A DNA stretch of 64,000 nt from Streptomyces griseicoloratus. Lineage in GTDB: Bacteria; Actinomycetota; Actinomycetes; Streptomycetales; Streptomycetaceae. This document shows, one piece after another, positions 1 through 7,823 of the stretch. The stretch's first letter is position 1; the number at the start of each line of letters is the position of its first letter. The DNA lies in assembly GCF_014534645.1 (NCBI RefSeq), contig NZ_JACVQF010000199.1:124001-188000 (forward strand), given 5' to 3'. The notes under the pieces were generated by a model, which saw nothing but the letters and a program-made list of their open reading frames with translations, was not told the DNA's origin and did no database searches. The translations under genes and the position numbers were made by a program.

Positions 1-723
1 CCGGGCGCAGAGGGAGTCGGACGACGCCGCGGCGCCGATCAACACCGCACCGCCGTCGCGCCGTGCCACCCACGCCTCGAAGTCGAAGTCCATCGGCGAG
101 TACTCGGGCTCGCCGTCGTCCTCGTCGTCGGCCCAGTCGGCGTGTGGATCCTCGACCATCGCCATGAAGGGGCTGTCCGTGAGCGGGCACCGCGCCGGAT
201 CCCTGCCGAGTCGCCTGATCAGCTCGTCCTCGTCGACGTCTGCGACGAACGCCAGGTCGAGTCCTGCCCAGTATCCCGCCCACTCGTAGGAGGCGATCAA
301 CACGTCCGCCCGAGTCTGCCGGTCCCGTTCCCTCACACTGATCGACGGCGCTCCAGGCAGACCGGCAAACAGGTCGGTGAGCGGCCCGTCGAGGCCCAGA
401 CGGCCAGGAGACCGTCCCGCGATGGCTGGACGCCATGGATCGGCCCCTGCCCGCAGCAGGGCTTCGGCAGCGCTCCGGTTGCCCCAGCGCACGGCCTCCC
501 ACAGAGGCGTCGCCCCCTCTGCGTCCGCCGCGTCGACATCGGCCCCGTGCGCGACCAGGACGTCGACGACGTCACCCGGCGCCTCTGCGGTGACGGCCTC
601 GTGCAACGGCGTCACACGGAGCGCGAACGACCGCGCGTTCGGATCGGCGCCTGCGACCAGCCGACGACGCACCTCGGCCGGATCACGCCAGTTGAGCGGA
701 GCCATGCCCCACGCATCAGACAT
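1..723 (-). CDS. Ankyrin-repeat protein (3' end beyond window)
   Basis: The reverse frame is open from an ATG at 723 to base 1, giving 241 codons with no stop, so the C terminus lies outside the window. The protein begins MSDAWGMAPLNW. Residues about 35-95 hold two ankyrin-like units (TPLHEAV...LVAHGADVDAAD and ATPLWEAV...LLRAGADPW). Ankyrin repeats mediate protein-protein contacts. The part after residue about 110 is acidic and contains an EDDGEPEYSPMDFDFEAW stretch with no recognised motif. No partner can be inferred from the neighbours, because the adjacent DNA holds only gene remnants. Confidence 0.8.
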   Translation of the reverse strand, partial: MSDAWGMAPLNWRDPAEVRRRLVAGADPNARSFALRVTPLHEAVTAEAPGDVVDVLVAHGADVDAADAEGATPLWEAVRWGNRSAAEALLRAGADPWRPAIAGRSPGRLGLDGPLTDLFAGLPGAPSISVRERDRQTRADVLIASYEWAGYWAGLDLAFVADVDEDELIRRLGRDPARCPLTDSPFMAMVEDPHADWADDEDDGEPEYSPMDFDFEAWVARRDGGAVLIGAAASSDSLCAR

Positions 724-1194
724 GCGATTCCTCTTCGACGGTGCCCGGGACCCGCTGACGGGACGACCTCACCCTGCAGACGAGGTGGGCCGGGGAAGTC
801 GCTGCAAGAACGAAGGAACTCATCGGTTGTCCCTCAGGGGCGGCCGGACGGTTGGTGATGATCACTGGTGGACGGCACCATAGCCGGGAGGGCTGACGAT
901 CCGGGCTCCTCATCTCCCCGGCAACGTGGTCACCGTGGCCGATGGCCCATGTCTCCTGGTGTCGTACGGTCGTTGATCCCCGCGCCCGAAACGACCGGCC
1001 CGATCACGCCAAATACTCAACCCGGTGCCGTGCCGGGACGACGCACAACCCCAGAAAACGGTCCCGGTGCACTGGCCTTGGAGCGGTGGCCTCCTCCCGG
1101 CCGGCGGCCCTGGCGGATTGGGCTGTCACCTCTTGGTCTGGGGCAGGTGCCCCGGCACGACGGACTGCGGGCTGGGATCACCGCGCGGATGCCG
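724..1194. other. Gene-free stretch upstream of the ankyrin gene
   Basis: No convincing gene on either strand. Open frames here are proline/arginine-rich composition shadows. The part next to 723 should carry the ankyrin gene promoter, but no clear -10/-35 pair or operator was found. Confidence 0.4.
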
Positions 1195-1480
1195 CGCTCG
1201 CGCAGGTCACGACCCGGAAGGCCATCGCGGAACTCGCTCCGGCCGGGACCGGACCCGAACCGCCCGAGTTGACCTCCACCTACCAGGTCATCCCGAACAC
1301 CTTCAACACCCACCGCGATCAGGCGTTCCGGGCCCGTGATCTGCACGAACTCCTCGGCATGCCCACCGACGACCCGGCCATGAACGTCACCCGCGGCCGC
1401 CTTGGACGCCTCACCCATCAAGGCTTCCTCACTCAACCTGGACGCGGCCTCTACCGGAGACGGACTCAACGCCGCTCTTC
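1195..1480 (+). pseudogene. Remnant of a small winged-helix-like protein
   Basis: A plus-strand frame reads AIAELAP..., then FRARDLHELLGMPTDDP, then NVTRGRLGRLTHQGFLTQPG and GLYRRRT. This looks like the C-terminal half of a small actinobacterial DNA-binding or accessory protein that usually ends soon after the last motif. Here the frame has no plausible start: the codons before the motif read as low-complexity sequence. It also runs on past the expected end into the convergent acetyltransferase gene. I treat it as a decayed fragment. The family is recalled from memory, so the functional label is tentative. Confidence 0.4.
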
Positions 1481-2050
1481 GCGGGCTCGAACCGGCACGG
1501 CCGACGGCCGCCACTCTCGCCTGATCAACCCGAACACCCACGAGTCGGATACCTCGCCGTTCACGACGCAGTCCTCCCGCAACGTCCCTTCACGTATGAA
1601 TCCGATCTTCTCCAGGACCCGGGCAGATGCCACGTTGCGCGTATCGGTCTCCGCCTGGACTCGGTTCAGGTCCAGTGTGTCGAATGCCCACCGCAGCAAG
1701 GCGTGCGCGGCCTCCGTCGCGTAGCCGTGTCCCCACATCGCTTCGTCGAGGACGTAGCCCAACGACGCGCTGCGGTGGTCCGGGTTCCATCTGGTCAGAC
1801 CGCACCAGCCGACGAAGGCACCGTCAGAAACGCGGTCGATGGCCACCCGGGCACCGGTGCCTTCGTCCGCCATCTTCCGGCACATGTTGATGAAGCGTTC
1901 GGCGCGGGCCTGTTCGTTCCACGGCGGGGAGTCCCAGTAGCGCATCACGGAGGTGCTGCTGTGCAGGGTGAAGAGCAGGTCCGCGTCGGCGTCGGTGAAG
2001 GGGCGCAGTCGCAGGCGAGCGGTGTGCAGTATGGGGGTGGCCAAAGTCAT
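1466..2050 (-). CDS. RimJ/RimL-type GNAT N-acetyltransferase
   Basis: About 194 aa from the ATG at 2050 (MTLATPILHTARLRLRPF); an ATG three codons upstream is also possible. It has the GNAT plan of the RimJ/RimL group: the LHTARLRLRPFTDADAD N terminus, LGYVLDEAMWGHGYATEA as the acetyl-CoA pyrophosphate loop (motif A), and NVASARVLEKIGFIREGTLR (motif B). Members transfer acetyl groups from acetyl-CoA to protein N termini or small amines; the substrate is unknown here. Its 3' end overlaps the winged-helix remnant on the other strand. No operon partner is present. Confidence 0.85.
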   Translation of the reverse strand: MTLATPILHTARLRLRPFTDADADLLFTLHSSTSVMRYWDSPPWNEQARAERFINMCRKMADEGTGARVAIDRVSDGAFVGWCGLTRWNPDHRSASLGYVLDEAMWGHGYATEAAHALLRWAFDTLDLNRVQAETDTRNVASARVLEKIGFIREGTLREDCVVNGEVSDSWVFGLIRREWRPSAVPVRAREERR

Positions 2051-2089
2051 GCGCACCATCTTGGGCCCACCGACGACTCAACCCACAGG

Positions 2090-2325
2090 ACGGGACGTGC
2101 CCGGCTCGCGGGAGTCTCCCAGGCGGCCGTCTCCCGGGTCTTCACTCCGTCGGACAGCAGCAGTCGTCTGATGGAACACCGACCCGAGTCCCGGTCTCCC
2201 TGGACGTCCCCACCCTGACCGTGGACACCTCGGACGGCTACCAGCCCGGCGTCCAGGACATCATCGCCTTCCTCCGGGCACCCGCCGGTGAAGGAACATC
2301 ACCGGTGCCGAAGTCAGGGGGCTGA
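2090..2325 (+). pseudogene. Fused remnants of a LacI-type regulator and another gene
   Basis: At about 2090-2157 the plus strand encodes LAGVSQAAVSRVF, the helix-turn-helix signature of LacI/GalR repressors, with no start and no body after it. From 2188 to the TGA at 2323-2325 a different frame reads LDVPTLTVDTSDGYQPG then VQDIIAFLRAP, resembling the C-terminal end of a small-molecule kinase or P-loop ATPase. Neither piece can give a working protein. They look like ends of deleted genes brought together by deletion. Confidence 0.4.
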
Positions 2326-2544
2326 GAGCGTGTCGAGTTGCTGCGGTCTGCTCAGCGTGCTGCGCAGCAGCTTCCGGGCCCTGGAGCAGGAGCGGCTGGT
2401 CTTCCACGACCCCACGCCGGACTGCAGCCGCGCGGCAGAGTGCGGCCTGCCGGACAAGGAAGAGCTGCAAGCTGGTAAGCAACGTGCGGTGTCCCTCGTG
2501 CGGAACTACCCACACAGCTCCGTGCCCCTGTCTGCAGTGGCGGC
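2326..2544. other. Intergenic sequence with possible further gene debris
   Basis: A plus frame reads LRSSFRALEQERLVFHDP and similar protein-like words, but has no start, no supporting ribosome site and no recognisable family. I see no gene or clear signal here. Confidence 0.3.
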
Positions 2545-3063
2545 TCACGTCAGGGGCAGTCGCATGATCGTCAGGTCGAGCCATCGGCCGAACTTGGTGC
2601 CGACCTCCGGCACCGTGCCGACGTGGTGGAATCCGAACCGCTCGTGCAGCCGGATCGATGCCGTGTTCTCGGCTTCGATACCGGCGATCATGACGTGGTG
2701 GCCGGCCTCACGTGCCGAGGTGATGAGGGCGGTCAGCAGCGCGGAGCCGACGCCGAGCCCGTGGCGGCCTTCGCGGACGTAGACGGAGTCCTCCACTGTG
2801 TGGCGGAATCCGTCCAGCTCCCGCCATGGGCCGTAGACCGCGAACCCGACCACCTCGTCCTCCGCCTCGGCCACGAACGCCGAGCCTCGTGCCAGGTGGG
2901 CGGCCAGCCAGGCGACCCCCTCGGCGGGGGACTGCGGGGTCTGCGTCCACAGGGCAGTGGAGTGCTTGATCGCGTGGTTGCGGATCGCGCGAATGACCTC
3001 CACGTCGCCGGGGTGTGCCAAGCGCACCGTCACCGTCCGGCCTCTCTCGTATATTGGATTCAT
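2545..3063 (-). CDS. Phosphinothricin-acetyltransferase-like GNAT protein
   Basis: About 172 aa from the ATG at 3063. A GTG about ten codons inside (VTVRLAHPGDVEVIRAIRN) fits the usual family N terminus and may be the true start. Motif A is VREGRHGLGVGSALL (acetyl-CoA loop) and motif B is NTASIRLHERFGFHHVG, typical of the PAT/bar/YncA group, which N-acetylates small amines such as phosphinothricin or methionine analogues. The gene is divergent from the XRE/cupin regulator, and the two annotated ATGs share a CATG palindrome. The regulator probably controls it, though that is inferred from arrangement only. Confidence 0.85.
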   Translation of the reverse strand: MNPIYERGRTVTVRLAHPGDVEVIRAIRNHAIKHSTALWTQTPQSPAEGVAWLAAHLARGSAFVAEAEDEVVGFAVYGPWRELDGFRHTVEDSVYVREGRHGLGVGSALLTALITSAREAGHHVMIAGIEAENTASIRLHERFGFHHVGTVPEVGTKFGRWLDLTIMRLPLT

Positions 3064-3076
3064 GTCCAACATAGTA
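3049..3076. promoter_or_regulatory. Shared start/operator region of divergent GNAT and XRE genes
   Basis: The two start codons overlap in CATG (3061-3064). Around them lies the inverted repeat TTGGA-TTCATG-TCCAA (3054-3069). Because the starts overlap, each promoter would have to lie in the other gene, or the transcripts are nearly leaderless. An XRE-family autoregulator could bind the repeat. Confidence 0.4.
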
Positions 3077-3652
3077 GACTCGCTGGTGGGACAGATCGCT
3101 GCCCGAGTCCGTACCGAACGGGAACGGCGTCGGTGGACCCTGGCCCAGCTCGCCGACGCCTCTGGCGTCTCCCAAGCCATGATCAGCAGGATCGAGCGCG
3201 GCGAGAGCAGTCCCACCGCCGTCGTCCTCGGCAAGCTGTCCGCCGCCTTCCAACTCAGCGTCGCCTCCCTGCTCACCCTCGCCGAAGGAACGCAGGACGG
3301 CACGGACGCACCCGCAGGAGTGCGCCGCCGGGCCGACGCGGCCGAGTGGCGCGACCCCGCGACCGGCTACCGGCGCCGCCAGATCACCGGCCCGCACTTC
3401 CCCGCGGAGATCGCCGAGATCCGCCTTCCCGCCGGCGCCCAGGTGCCGTATCCGGCCGCCGCCTTCGCCTTCGTACGACAGGTCGTCTGGGTCCTCGACG
3501 GCCACCTGACCTTCCATGACGGCGACACGGTCCACGAACTCGACGCGGGCGACACCATCGAGCTCGGTGAGCCCACCGAGCGCCTCTTCGCCAACATCGC
3601 CGACACCGAGTGCCGCTACGCCGTCATCCTCACTCGCGGCGCACAGCCATGA
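3062..3652 (+). CDS. XRE-family regulator with C-terminal cupin domain
   Basis: 196 aa from ATG 3062. Residues about 10-65 form a lambda-repressor-like helix-turn-helix (RRWTLAQLADASGVSQAMIS then RIERGESSPT). Residues about 110-190 form a small cupin barrel (VWVLDGHLTFHDGDTVHEL, DAGDTIELG) that normally binds an effector. Such XRE-cupin proteins regulate adjacent transporter or catabolic genes. The stop overlaps the next ATG (ATGA at 3649-3652), so the MFS transporter is translationally coupled. The divergent acetyltransferase completes a likely resistance or detoxification unit. The effector cannot be read from the sequence. Confidence 0.85.
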   Translation: MSNIVDSLVGQIAARVRTERERRRWTLAQLADASGVSQAMISRIERGESSPTAVVLGKLSAAFQLSVASLLTLAEGTQDGTDAPAGVRRRADAAEWRDPATGYRRRQITGPHFPAEIAEIRLPAGAQVPYPAAAFAFVRQVVWVLDGHLTFHDGDTVHELDAGDTIELGEPTERLFANIADTECRYAVILTRGAQP

Positions 3653-4863
3653 CCGGTCCCCTGCGCCGAGGCGGCACGTTCCTCCTCGCCTCGACAGCCG
3701 GAACGGCGATCGCGAACAACTACGCCATCCAGCCCGCGCTCGCCTCGGTCGCCGCAGACCTGGGCGTCCCTCTCTCCGTGGTCGGCCTCGTCCCCACCGC
3801 CGCACTCGCCGGCTGCATGACCGGCTTCGCCCTCCTGCTCCCCCTCACCGACCAGCTCGCCCCCAACCGCCTGGTGGCCGCACAGCTCACCGCCCTGGCC
3901 GCCGCCCTCATCCTCGCCGCGGCAGCACCCGGCGCGGTCGTGCTCCTGGCCGCCTACCTGCTCATCGGCGCGGCCGCCGGCGTCGCGGCCCAGGCCGGCA
4001 ACATCGCAGGCCGCCACGCCCCACCCGGGCGTCGCGCAACCGGCGTCGCCACCGTGGCCGCCGGAATGTCGGCCGGCATCCTGCTCAGTCGCCTGGTGGG
4101 AGGATCACTCACCGACATCCTCGGCTGGCGGCGGATGCTCCTCGTCTTCGCCGCCCTCGCCCTGCTCGGCGCGATCGCCACCGCCGCACTCCTGCCCCGG
4201 CAGCGGCCCCGCCCCGATCGCACCTACCGCGCCGCCCTCATCTCACTTCCTCCGCTGCTGCGCCAGTTCCCGCAGCTGCGCCGCGCGGTGGCCACCGGCG
4301 GGCTGTGGTACTTCGCCTTCAATCTCATCTGGGTCGCCCTCGCCCTCACCTTGGCCGAGCCGCCGCACTCCCTCGGCCCGACCACCATCGGCCTGTACAG
4401 CCTGGCCGGACTCCTCGGCTTCGCCGCACTCCCGCTCACCGGCCGCCTCGCCGACCGGTACAGCCCGCACACCGTGATCACCGTCAGCATGCTGGGCGCC
4501 GCGGCCGGAGCCACCCTGCTGGCCACCGGCCTGAACACCCCGCCGGCCACGGCACTGGGACTCGCCCTCTTCGACGCCGGCTGCTTCGCCGCCCAGGCCG
4601 CGAACCAGAGCCGCATCATCGCCCTCGACCCCCAGCGGTCCGGCAGCCTCAGCAGCATCTACCTCGTGCTGTACTTCACGATCGGCGCCGTCGGCAGCGC
4701 CCTCGCCGCACCCCTGCTCAACATCCTCGGCTGGCATGGCACCGCCCTCACCGCCCTCGCCGCGCTGCTCCTCGCCGCCGCCCTCGGACGCGGAACCCGG
4801 CAGACCCGCCGCGGGCCGACCCGTGACACAGCCCGTCGCCTCGCCCCACGCTCGCAGAGATGA
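3649..4863 (+). CDS. MFS transporter, DHA-like
   Basis: 404 aa. The ATG at 3649 overlaps the TGA of the XRE-cupin gene, which fixes the start. The protein is very hydrophobic with about twelve membrane segments. It begins TFLLASTAGTAIANNYAIQP, typical of the 12-TM drug/sugar exporter branch that includes YgaY/NepI-like proteins. TGRLADRYSPHTVI in the second half matches the MFS loop motif (G-x-L-a-D-r-x). Likely role: inner-membrane proton-linked efflux of a small molecule, possibly the substrate acetylated by the divergent GNAT enzyme. Substrate unknown. Confidence 0.85.
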   Translation: MTGPLRRGGTFLLASTAGTAIANNYAIQPALASVAADLGVPLSVVGLVPTAALAGCMTGFALLLPLTDQLAPNRLVAAQLTALAAALILAAAAPGAVVLLAAYLLIGAAAGVAAQAGNIAGRHAPPGRRATGVATVAAGMSAGILLSRLVGGSLTDILGWRRMLLVFAALALLGAIATAALLPRQRPRPDRTYRAALISLPPLLRQFPQLRRAVATGGLWYFAFNLIWVALALTLAEPPHSLGPTTIGLYSLAGLLGFAALPLTGRLADRYSPHTVITVSMLGAAAGATLLATGLNTPPATALGLALFDAGCFAAQAANQSRIIALDPQRSGSLSSIYLVLYFTIGAVGSALAAPLLNILGWHGTALTALAALLLAAALGRGTRQTRRGPTRDTARRLAPRSQR

Positions 4864-4917
4864 GTCCCGGGACGCAGAGCCCTGCGGAACCGGGGCGACG
4901 GTCCTTCTGGAGGTCAC

Positions 4918-5412
4918 GTGCCCATAGCAGGTTACGAATCGTCACCCCGCGGACAGCGTCGATCTTGCGATCATCCGCGAGCTCTCCCGGAACGCCAGGG
5001 TCAGCCTTGCCGAGCTGGGCCGCCGGGTGTCCCTCAGCCGGCCGGCGGTCGCCGAGCGGGTCCGGCGTCTCGAGGAGTCCGGAGTGATCAAGGGCTACGG
5101 CGTCGACCTCGACCTCGCCCGGCTCGGGCTGGGCCTGCGGGCACACGTCTCGCTGCGCCTCCGGCACCGTTCCGTCACGAACGCACAGGGCATGCGTGAC
5201 CGGCTGCTGGACATGGGGCACGTCCTCTCCTGCGTCCACGTCACCGGCGAGAACTGCTACGAGCTGACGATCGCCGTGCGAGACGCGCAGCACTTGGAAG
5301 AGGCCATCGAGCACCTGGCGGAACTGGGAGACACCACGACCGGCGTCGTCCTCTCGGACCCGTGCACCCACGTGACGTGGACATCGCCGCCTGGATCACC
5401 CAGGACGGCTAG
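4918..5412 (+). pseudogene. Lrp/AsnC-family regulator disrupted by two frameshifts
   Basis: A strong ribosome site (GGAGGT) precedes the GTG at 4918, which opens in frame 1. The homologous body (DLAIIRELSRNARVSLAELG, SLSRPAVAERVRRLEESGVI, then an AsnC-type ligand domain) is in frame 2 from about 4955 to 5365. No start codon exists in that frame after its upstream TAG at 4925. Near 5365 a plausible C terminus (VDIAAWITQDG and TAG at 5410) is again in frame 1. An extra base around 4946-4955 and a compensating change near 5365 would explain this. It is either a young pseudogene or an assembly error. Intact members sense amino acids and bind DNA as octamers. Confidence 0.6.
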
Positions 5413-5984
5413 TGGTGAGCACGTCGGGCAAGGATGTTCTCCACGTCGCGAGTCCGGTGGCCACAGCGTGGAGCACAGGCCGCGCCGTGGCCGCCGAACT
5501 CGATCGCGGGCTCCACCCCCGGTACGCCCGGGGAGTGGATGGCCCGGTCGGCACCCCCGCCGACCTCGCCCGCGCGTGCGGCATCGACCCGGATGGCCTG
5601 GAGCAGACGCTGCGGCGCTTCAACGCTGACGCACGCACCGGCGTCGACACCGAGTTCGGGCGCGGCGCCAGCGAACAGGACCGGCACCTGGGCGACCCTT
5701 CCAACACCCCCAATCCCTGCCGGGCACCGGTGGAGAAGGCACCGTTCTACCCCGTGCCCGTCCACGCCGGAGTGCTCGGCACCGCGGGCGGCCTGCGCAC
5801 CGACCTCGACGGCCGGGTGCTGGATGGCAGCGGCGCACCGATCGACGGGCTGTATGTGGCGGGGAACTGCTCGGCGACTGTCTTCCACGATGCCTACCCG
5901 GGCGCCGGTGCCACCTTGGGCTCGGCCATCACCCGCGGCTTCGCCGTCGGTGCGCACCTCGCCGCCGTGACCGCTTTCGCATGA
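5412..5984 (+). pseudogene. C-terminal fragment of FAD-dependent dehydrogenase (KstD-like)
   Basis: An open frame of about 190 codons. From about 5550 it matches the end of the 3-ketosteroid-dehydrogenase / fumarate-reductase flavoprotein family: LARACGIDPDGLEQTLRRFN, PFYPVPVHAGVLGTAGGL, and GLYVAGNCSATVF followed by YPGAGATLG (the C-terminal FAD-contacting region). Complete members are 480-570 aa with an N-terminal GxGxxG FAD-binding fold. That fold and most of the catalytic domain are absent here, so the fragment cannot work alone. It directly follows the broken Lrp gene, suggesting one deletion removed the region between them. Confidence 0.65.
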
Positions 5985-6335
5985 CGCGCGGGGGCGGCCT
6001 GCCACGACACGGCGGCCACTGCGACGCATCTCTCCTGCCATGGCAACGGGCGTGGCGCCTGCTCGGGCATGGTTTCCGCGGCGGCCCGGGATCGGGTGAG
6101 CACGCTGTCCGCGGCTCGCCGGGCCCCGAACAGCCGGTGCTTCGCGCCCGCGCCCACAGCTCGCTTCCGGCGCCCGGACGCGAACTCGGCTGATGATCGC
6201 TGCGGGCGGCGGCCGGTGGCGTTCGCGCCAGCCGATGCGGCGGTGCGCCTCGGACGGCATCACGTACGTCTTGGGGACGCCGGGTGCCGCGCCGAGGTGG
6301 ATCCGCGGCCTGCCGCGTGCCGTCTCGTTGCTCCG
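5985..6335. other. Gene-free spacer
   Basis: No gene, repeat or clear terminator was recognised between the flavoprotein fragment and the 3' end of kdpE. Open frames in this stretch look like GC composition effects. Confidence 0.4.
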
Positions 6336-7019
6336 TCAGGCTTCGAAGCGGTAGCCCATGCCGGGCTCGGTGATCAGGTAGCGGGGGTGGGAGGGGTCCT
6401 TCTCCAGCTTGCGTCGCAACTGGGCCATGTAGACGCGCAGGTAGTTGGTCTTGGTGCTCCGCGAGACGCCCCACACCTCCTGGAGGAGGTGCTTCTGGGT
6501 GACCAGCCGGCCCGGGTTGGTCACCAGGATCTCCAGCAGGTGCCACTCGGTCGGGGTCAGTCGCACGTCCCGCCCGTCGCGGACGACCTTTTTGGCGAGC
6601 AGGTCGATGCTGAAGTCCGCCGTCTCCACCAGCGTCGTCTCGGGGGCGAGCGGGATGTCCTCGGCACGGCGGACGGCGGCTCGCAGCCGGGCCAGCAGCT
6701 CGTTCATGCTGAACGGCTTGGTGATGTAGTCGTCGGCGCCGGCGTCGAGCGCGGACACCTTCTCGTCGGACGCCTGGCGGGCGGACAGGACCAGGATCGG
6801 CATGCGGCTCCAGGCCCGCAGGCCCTTGATGACGTCGACGCCGTCGATGTCGGGAAGGCCGAGGTCGAGCAGGACCACGTCGGGCTGACGCGCGGCGGCG
6901 AGCCGCAGGGCCGTGGCCCCGTCGGGGGCGGCGTCCACGTCGTAACGGCGTGCCTGCAAGTTGATGACGAGGGCCCGCACGAGTTGCGGGTCGTCCTCCG
7001 CCACGAGCACCCGGGTCAT
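6336..7019 (-). CDS. kdpE: KdpE response regulator
   Basis: 227 aa. OmpR/PhoB-type regulator with an N-terminal receiver (phospho-acceptor Asp52 in DVVLLDLGLPD, acidic pocket AEDD, Lys in ITKPFSMNEL). The C-terminal winged helix includes RLTPTEWHLLEILVTNPG and GVSRSTKTNYLRVYMAQLRR, close to classical KdpE. KdpE activates kdpFABC when phosphorylated by KdpD under potassium limitation. It is the last gene of the kdp operon. Its ATG overlaps the stop of a 44-codon frame that occupies the kdpD position, and AGGAG upstream can act as its own ribosome site. Without KdpD it may be phosphorylated by another kinase or act unphosphorylated. Confidence 0.92.
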   Translation of the reverse strand: MTRVLVAEDDPQLVRALVINLQARRYDVDAAPDGATALRLAAARQPDVVLLDLGLPDIDGVDVIKGLRAWSRMPILVLSARQASDEKVSALDAGADDYITKPFSMNELLARLRAAVRRAEDIPLAPETTLVETADFSIDLLAKKVVRDGRDVRLTPTEWHLLEILVTNPGRLVTQKHLLQEVWGVSRSTKTNYLRVYMAQLRRKLEKDPSHPRYLITEPGMGYRFEA

Positions 7020-7150
7020 GGGTGTGTGCCTCTCCTGTCGTACGTCGGGCCGTACTCGCCGGTCGGGGAACCGACTTCATGGCTGCGGGAGCCGGCGGGT
7101 CCGGGATGTCTCCGGGGCCGCCGACTCCCGTGGGGATCGCGTAACGCCAT
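7016..7150 (-). pseudogene. 44-codon frame at the kdpD position (possible kdpD deletion scar)
   Basis: The frame begins with an ATG overlapping the kdpC stop (TGATG, 7148-7152) and ends with a TGA overlapping the kdpE start (ATGA, 7016-7019). The peptide (MALRDPHGSRRP...) is arginine/proline-rich and has no KdpD motif: no P-loop, universal-stress domain, membrane segment or kinase box. An intact actinobacterial kdpD would be about 2.5 kb between kdpC and kdpE. The preserved coupling at both ends suggests an in-frame deletion. It could also be chance in GC-rich DNA. Confidence 0.45.
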
Positions 7151-7818
7151 CAGTTCTTGGCCAGGAGTTCCTTGAGGGCGATGTTGAGTTCGAGGACGTT
7201 CACCCGGGGCTCGCCCATGAAGCCGAGCGTGCGGCCCTCGGTGTGCTCGTCGACCAGCTTCTGGACCCCGGCGACGGGCAGGCCGTTCCTCTCGGCGACG
7301 CGGTGGACCTGGATGTCCGCGTACTGCGGGGAGATGTGCGGGTCGAGGCCGGAGCCGGAGGACGTCACCGCGTCGGCGGGCACGTCGGACGGCTTGACCG
7401 TGAAGTCGGCGGTCGAGTTGTCCTTGACGACGGCGGCCTTGGCGTCCTTCACCCACTGGATGAGCTCTTCGTTGTCACCGGACCGGTTGGTCGCGCCCGA
7501 CAGGATGAGCTTGTACTGGGTGTTGACGCTGTTGGTGCCGAGGCCGTTGGCCGGGCGGCCCTGGAACCATTTCAGGTCCGGTTCCGGGGTCTCCTCGCCC
7601 TTCTTCAGCGGCAGGTTGTAGGGCTGCCCGATCAGGGAGGAGCCGACGACCTCGCCGTCCGCCTCGATCTCGGAGCCGTTCGCCTTGTCGTTGAACAGCC
7701 CCTGTGCGATGCCGGTGACGACGAGCGGGTAGATGACACCGGTCACCAGGGTCAGCACGAGCAGGGCCCGCAGGCCCGCCCCGAGCAACCGGGCGGTGTT
7801 CGATACGGAGTTGTTCAT
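7150..7818 (-). CDS. kdpC: K+-transporting ATPase subunit C
   Basis: 222 aa. Single N-terminal membrane helix (LGAGLRALLVLTLVTGVIYP) followed by a periplasmic-side domain with KdpC signatures: SSLIGQPY, KWFQGRPA, SGSGLDPHISPQYADIQVHR and VNVLELNIALKEL. KdpC stabilises the KdpFABC complex and increases its affinity for K+ or ATP. It lies five bases downstream of the kdpB stop and is followed by the 44-codon frame rather than kdpD. The segment LKKGEETPEPDLKWFQG resembles the short insertions seen in other actinobacterial KdpC proteins. Confidence 0.95.
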   Translation of the reverse strand: MNNSVSNTARLLGAGLRALLVLTLVTGVIYPLVVTGIAQGLFNDKANGSEIEADGEVVGSSLIGQPYNLPLKKGEETPEPDLKWFQGRPANGLGTNSVNTQYKLILSGATNRSGDNEELIQWVKDAKAAVVKDNSTADFTVKPSDVPADAVTSSGSGLDPHISPQYADIQVHRVAERNGLPVAGVQKLVDEHTEGRTLGFMGEPRVNVLELNIALKELLAKN

Positions 7819-7823
7819 GGCTG

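Noticed and set aside
2708-3805. Reverse open frame across the XRE and MFS genes
   Set aside because: Antisense to two well-supported genes, low-complexity product, no ribosome site.
1-6335. Insertion sequence or prophage as the source of the remnants
   Set aside because: No transposase, integrase, terminal inverted repeats or attachment duplication was found.
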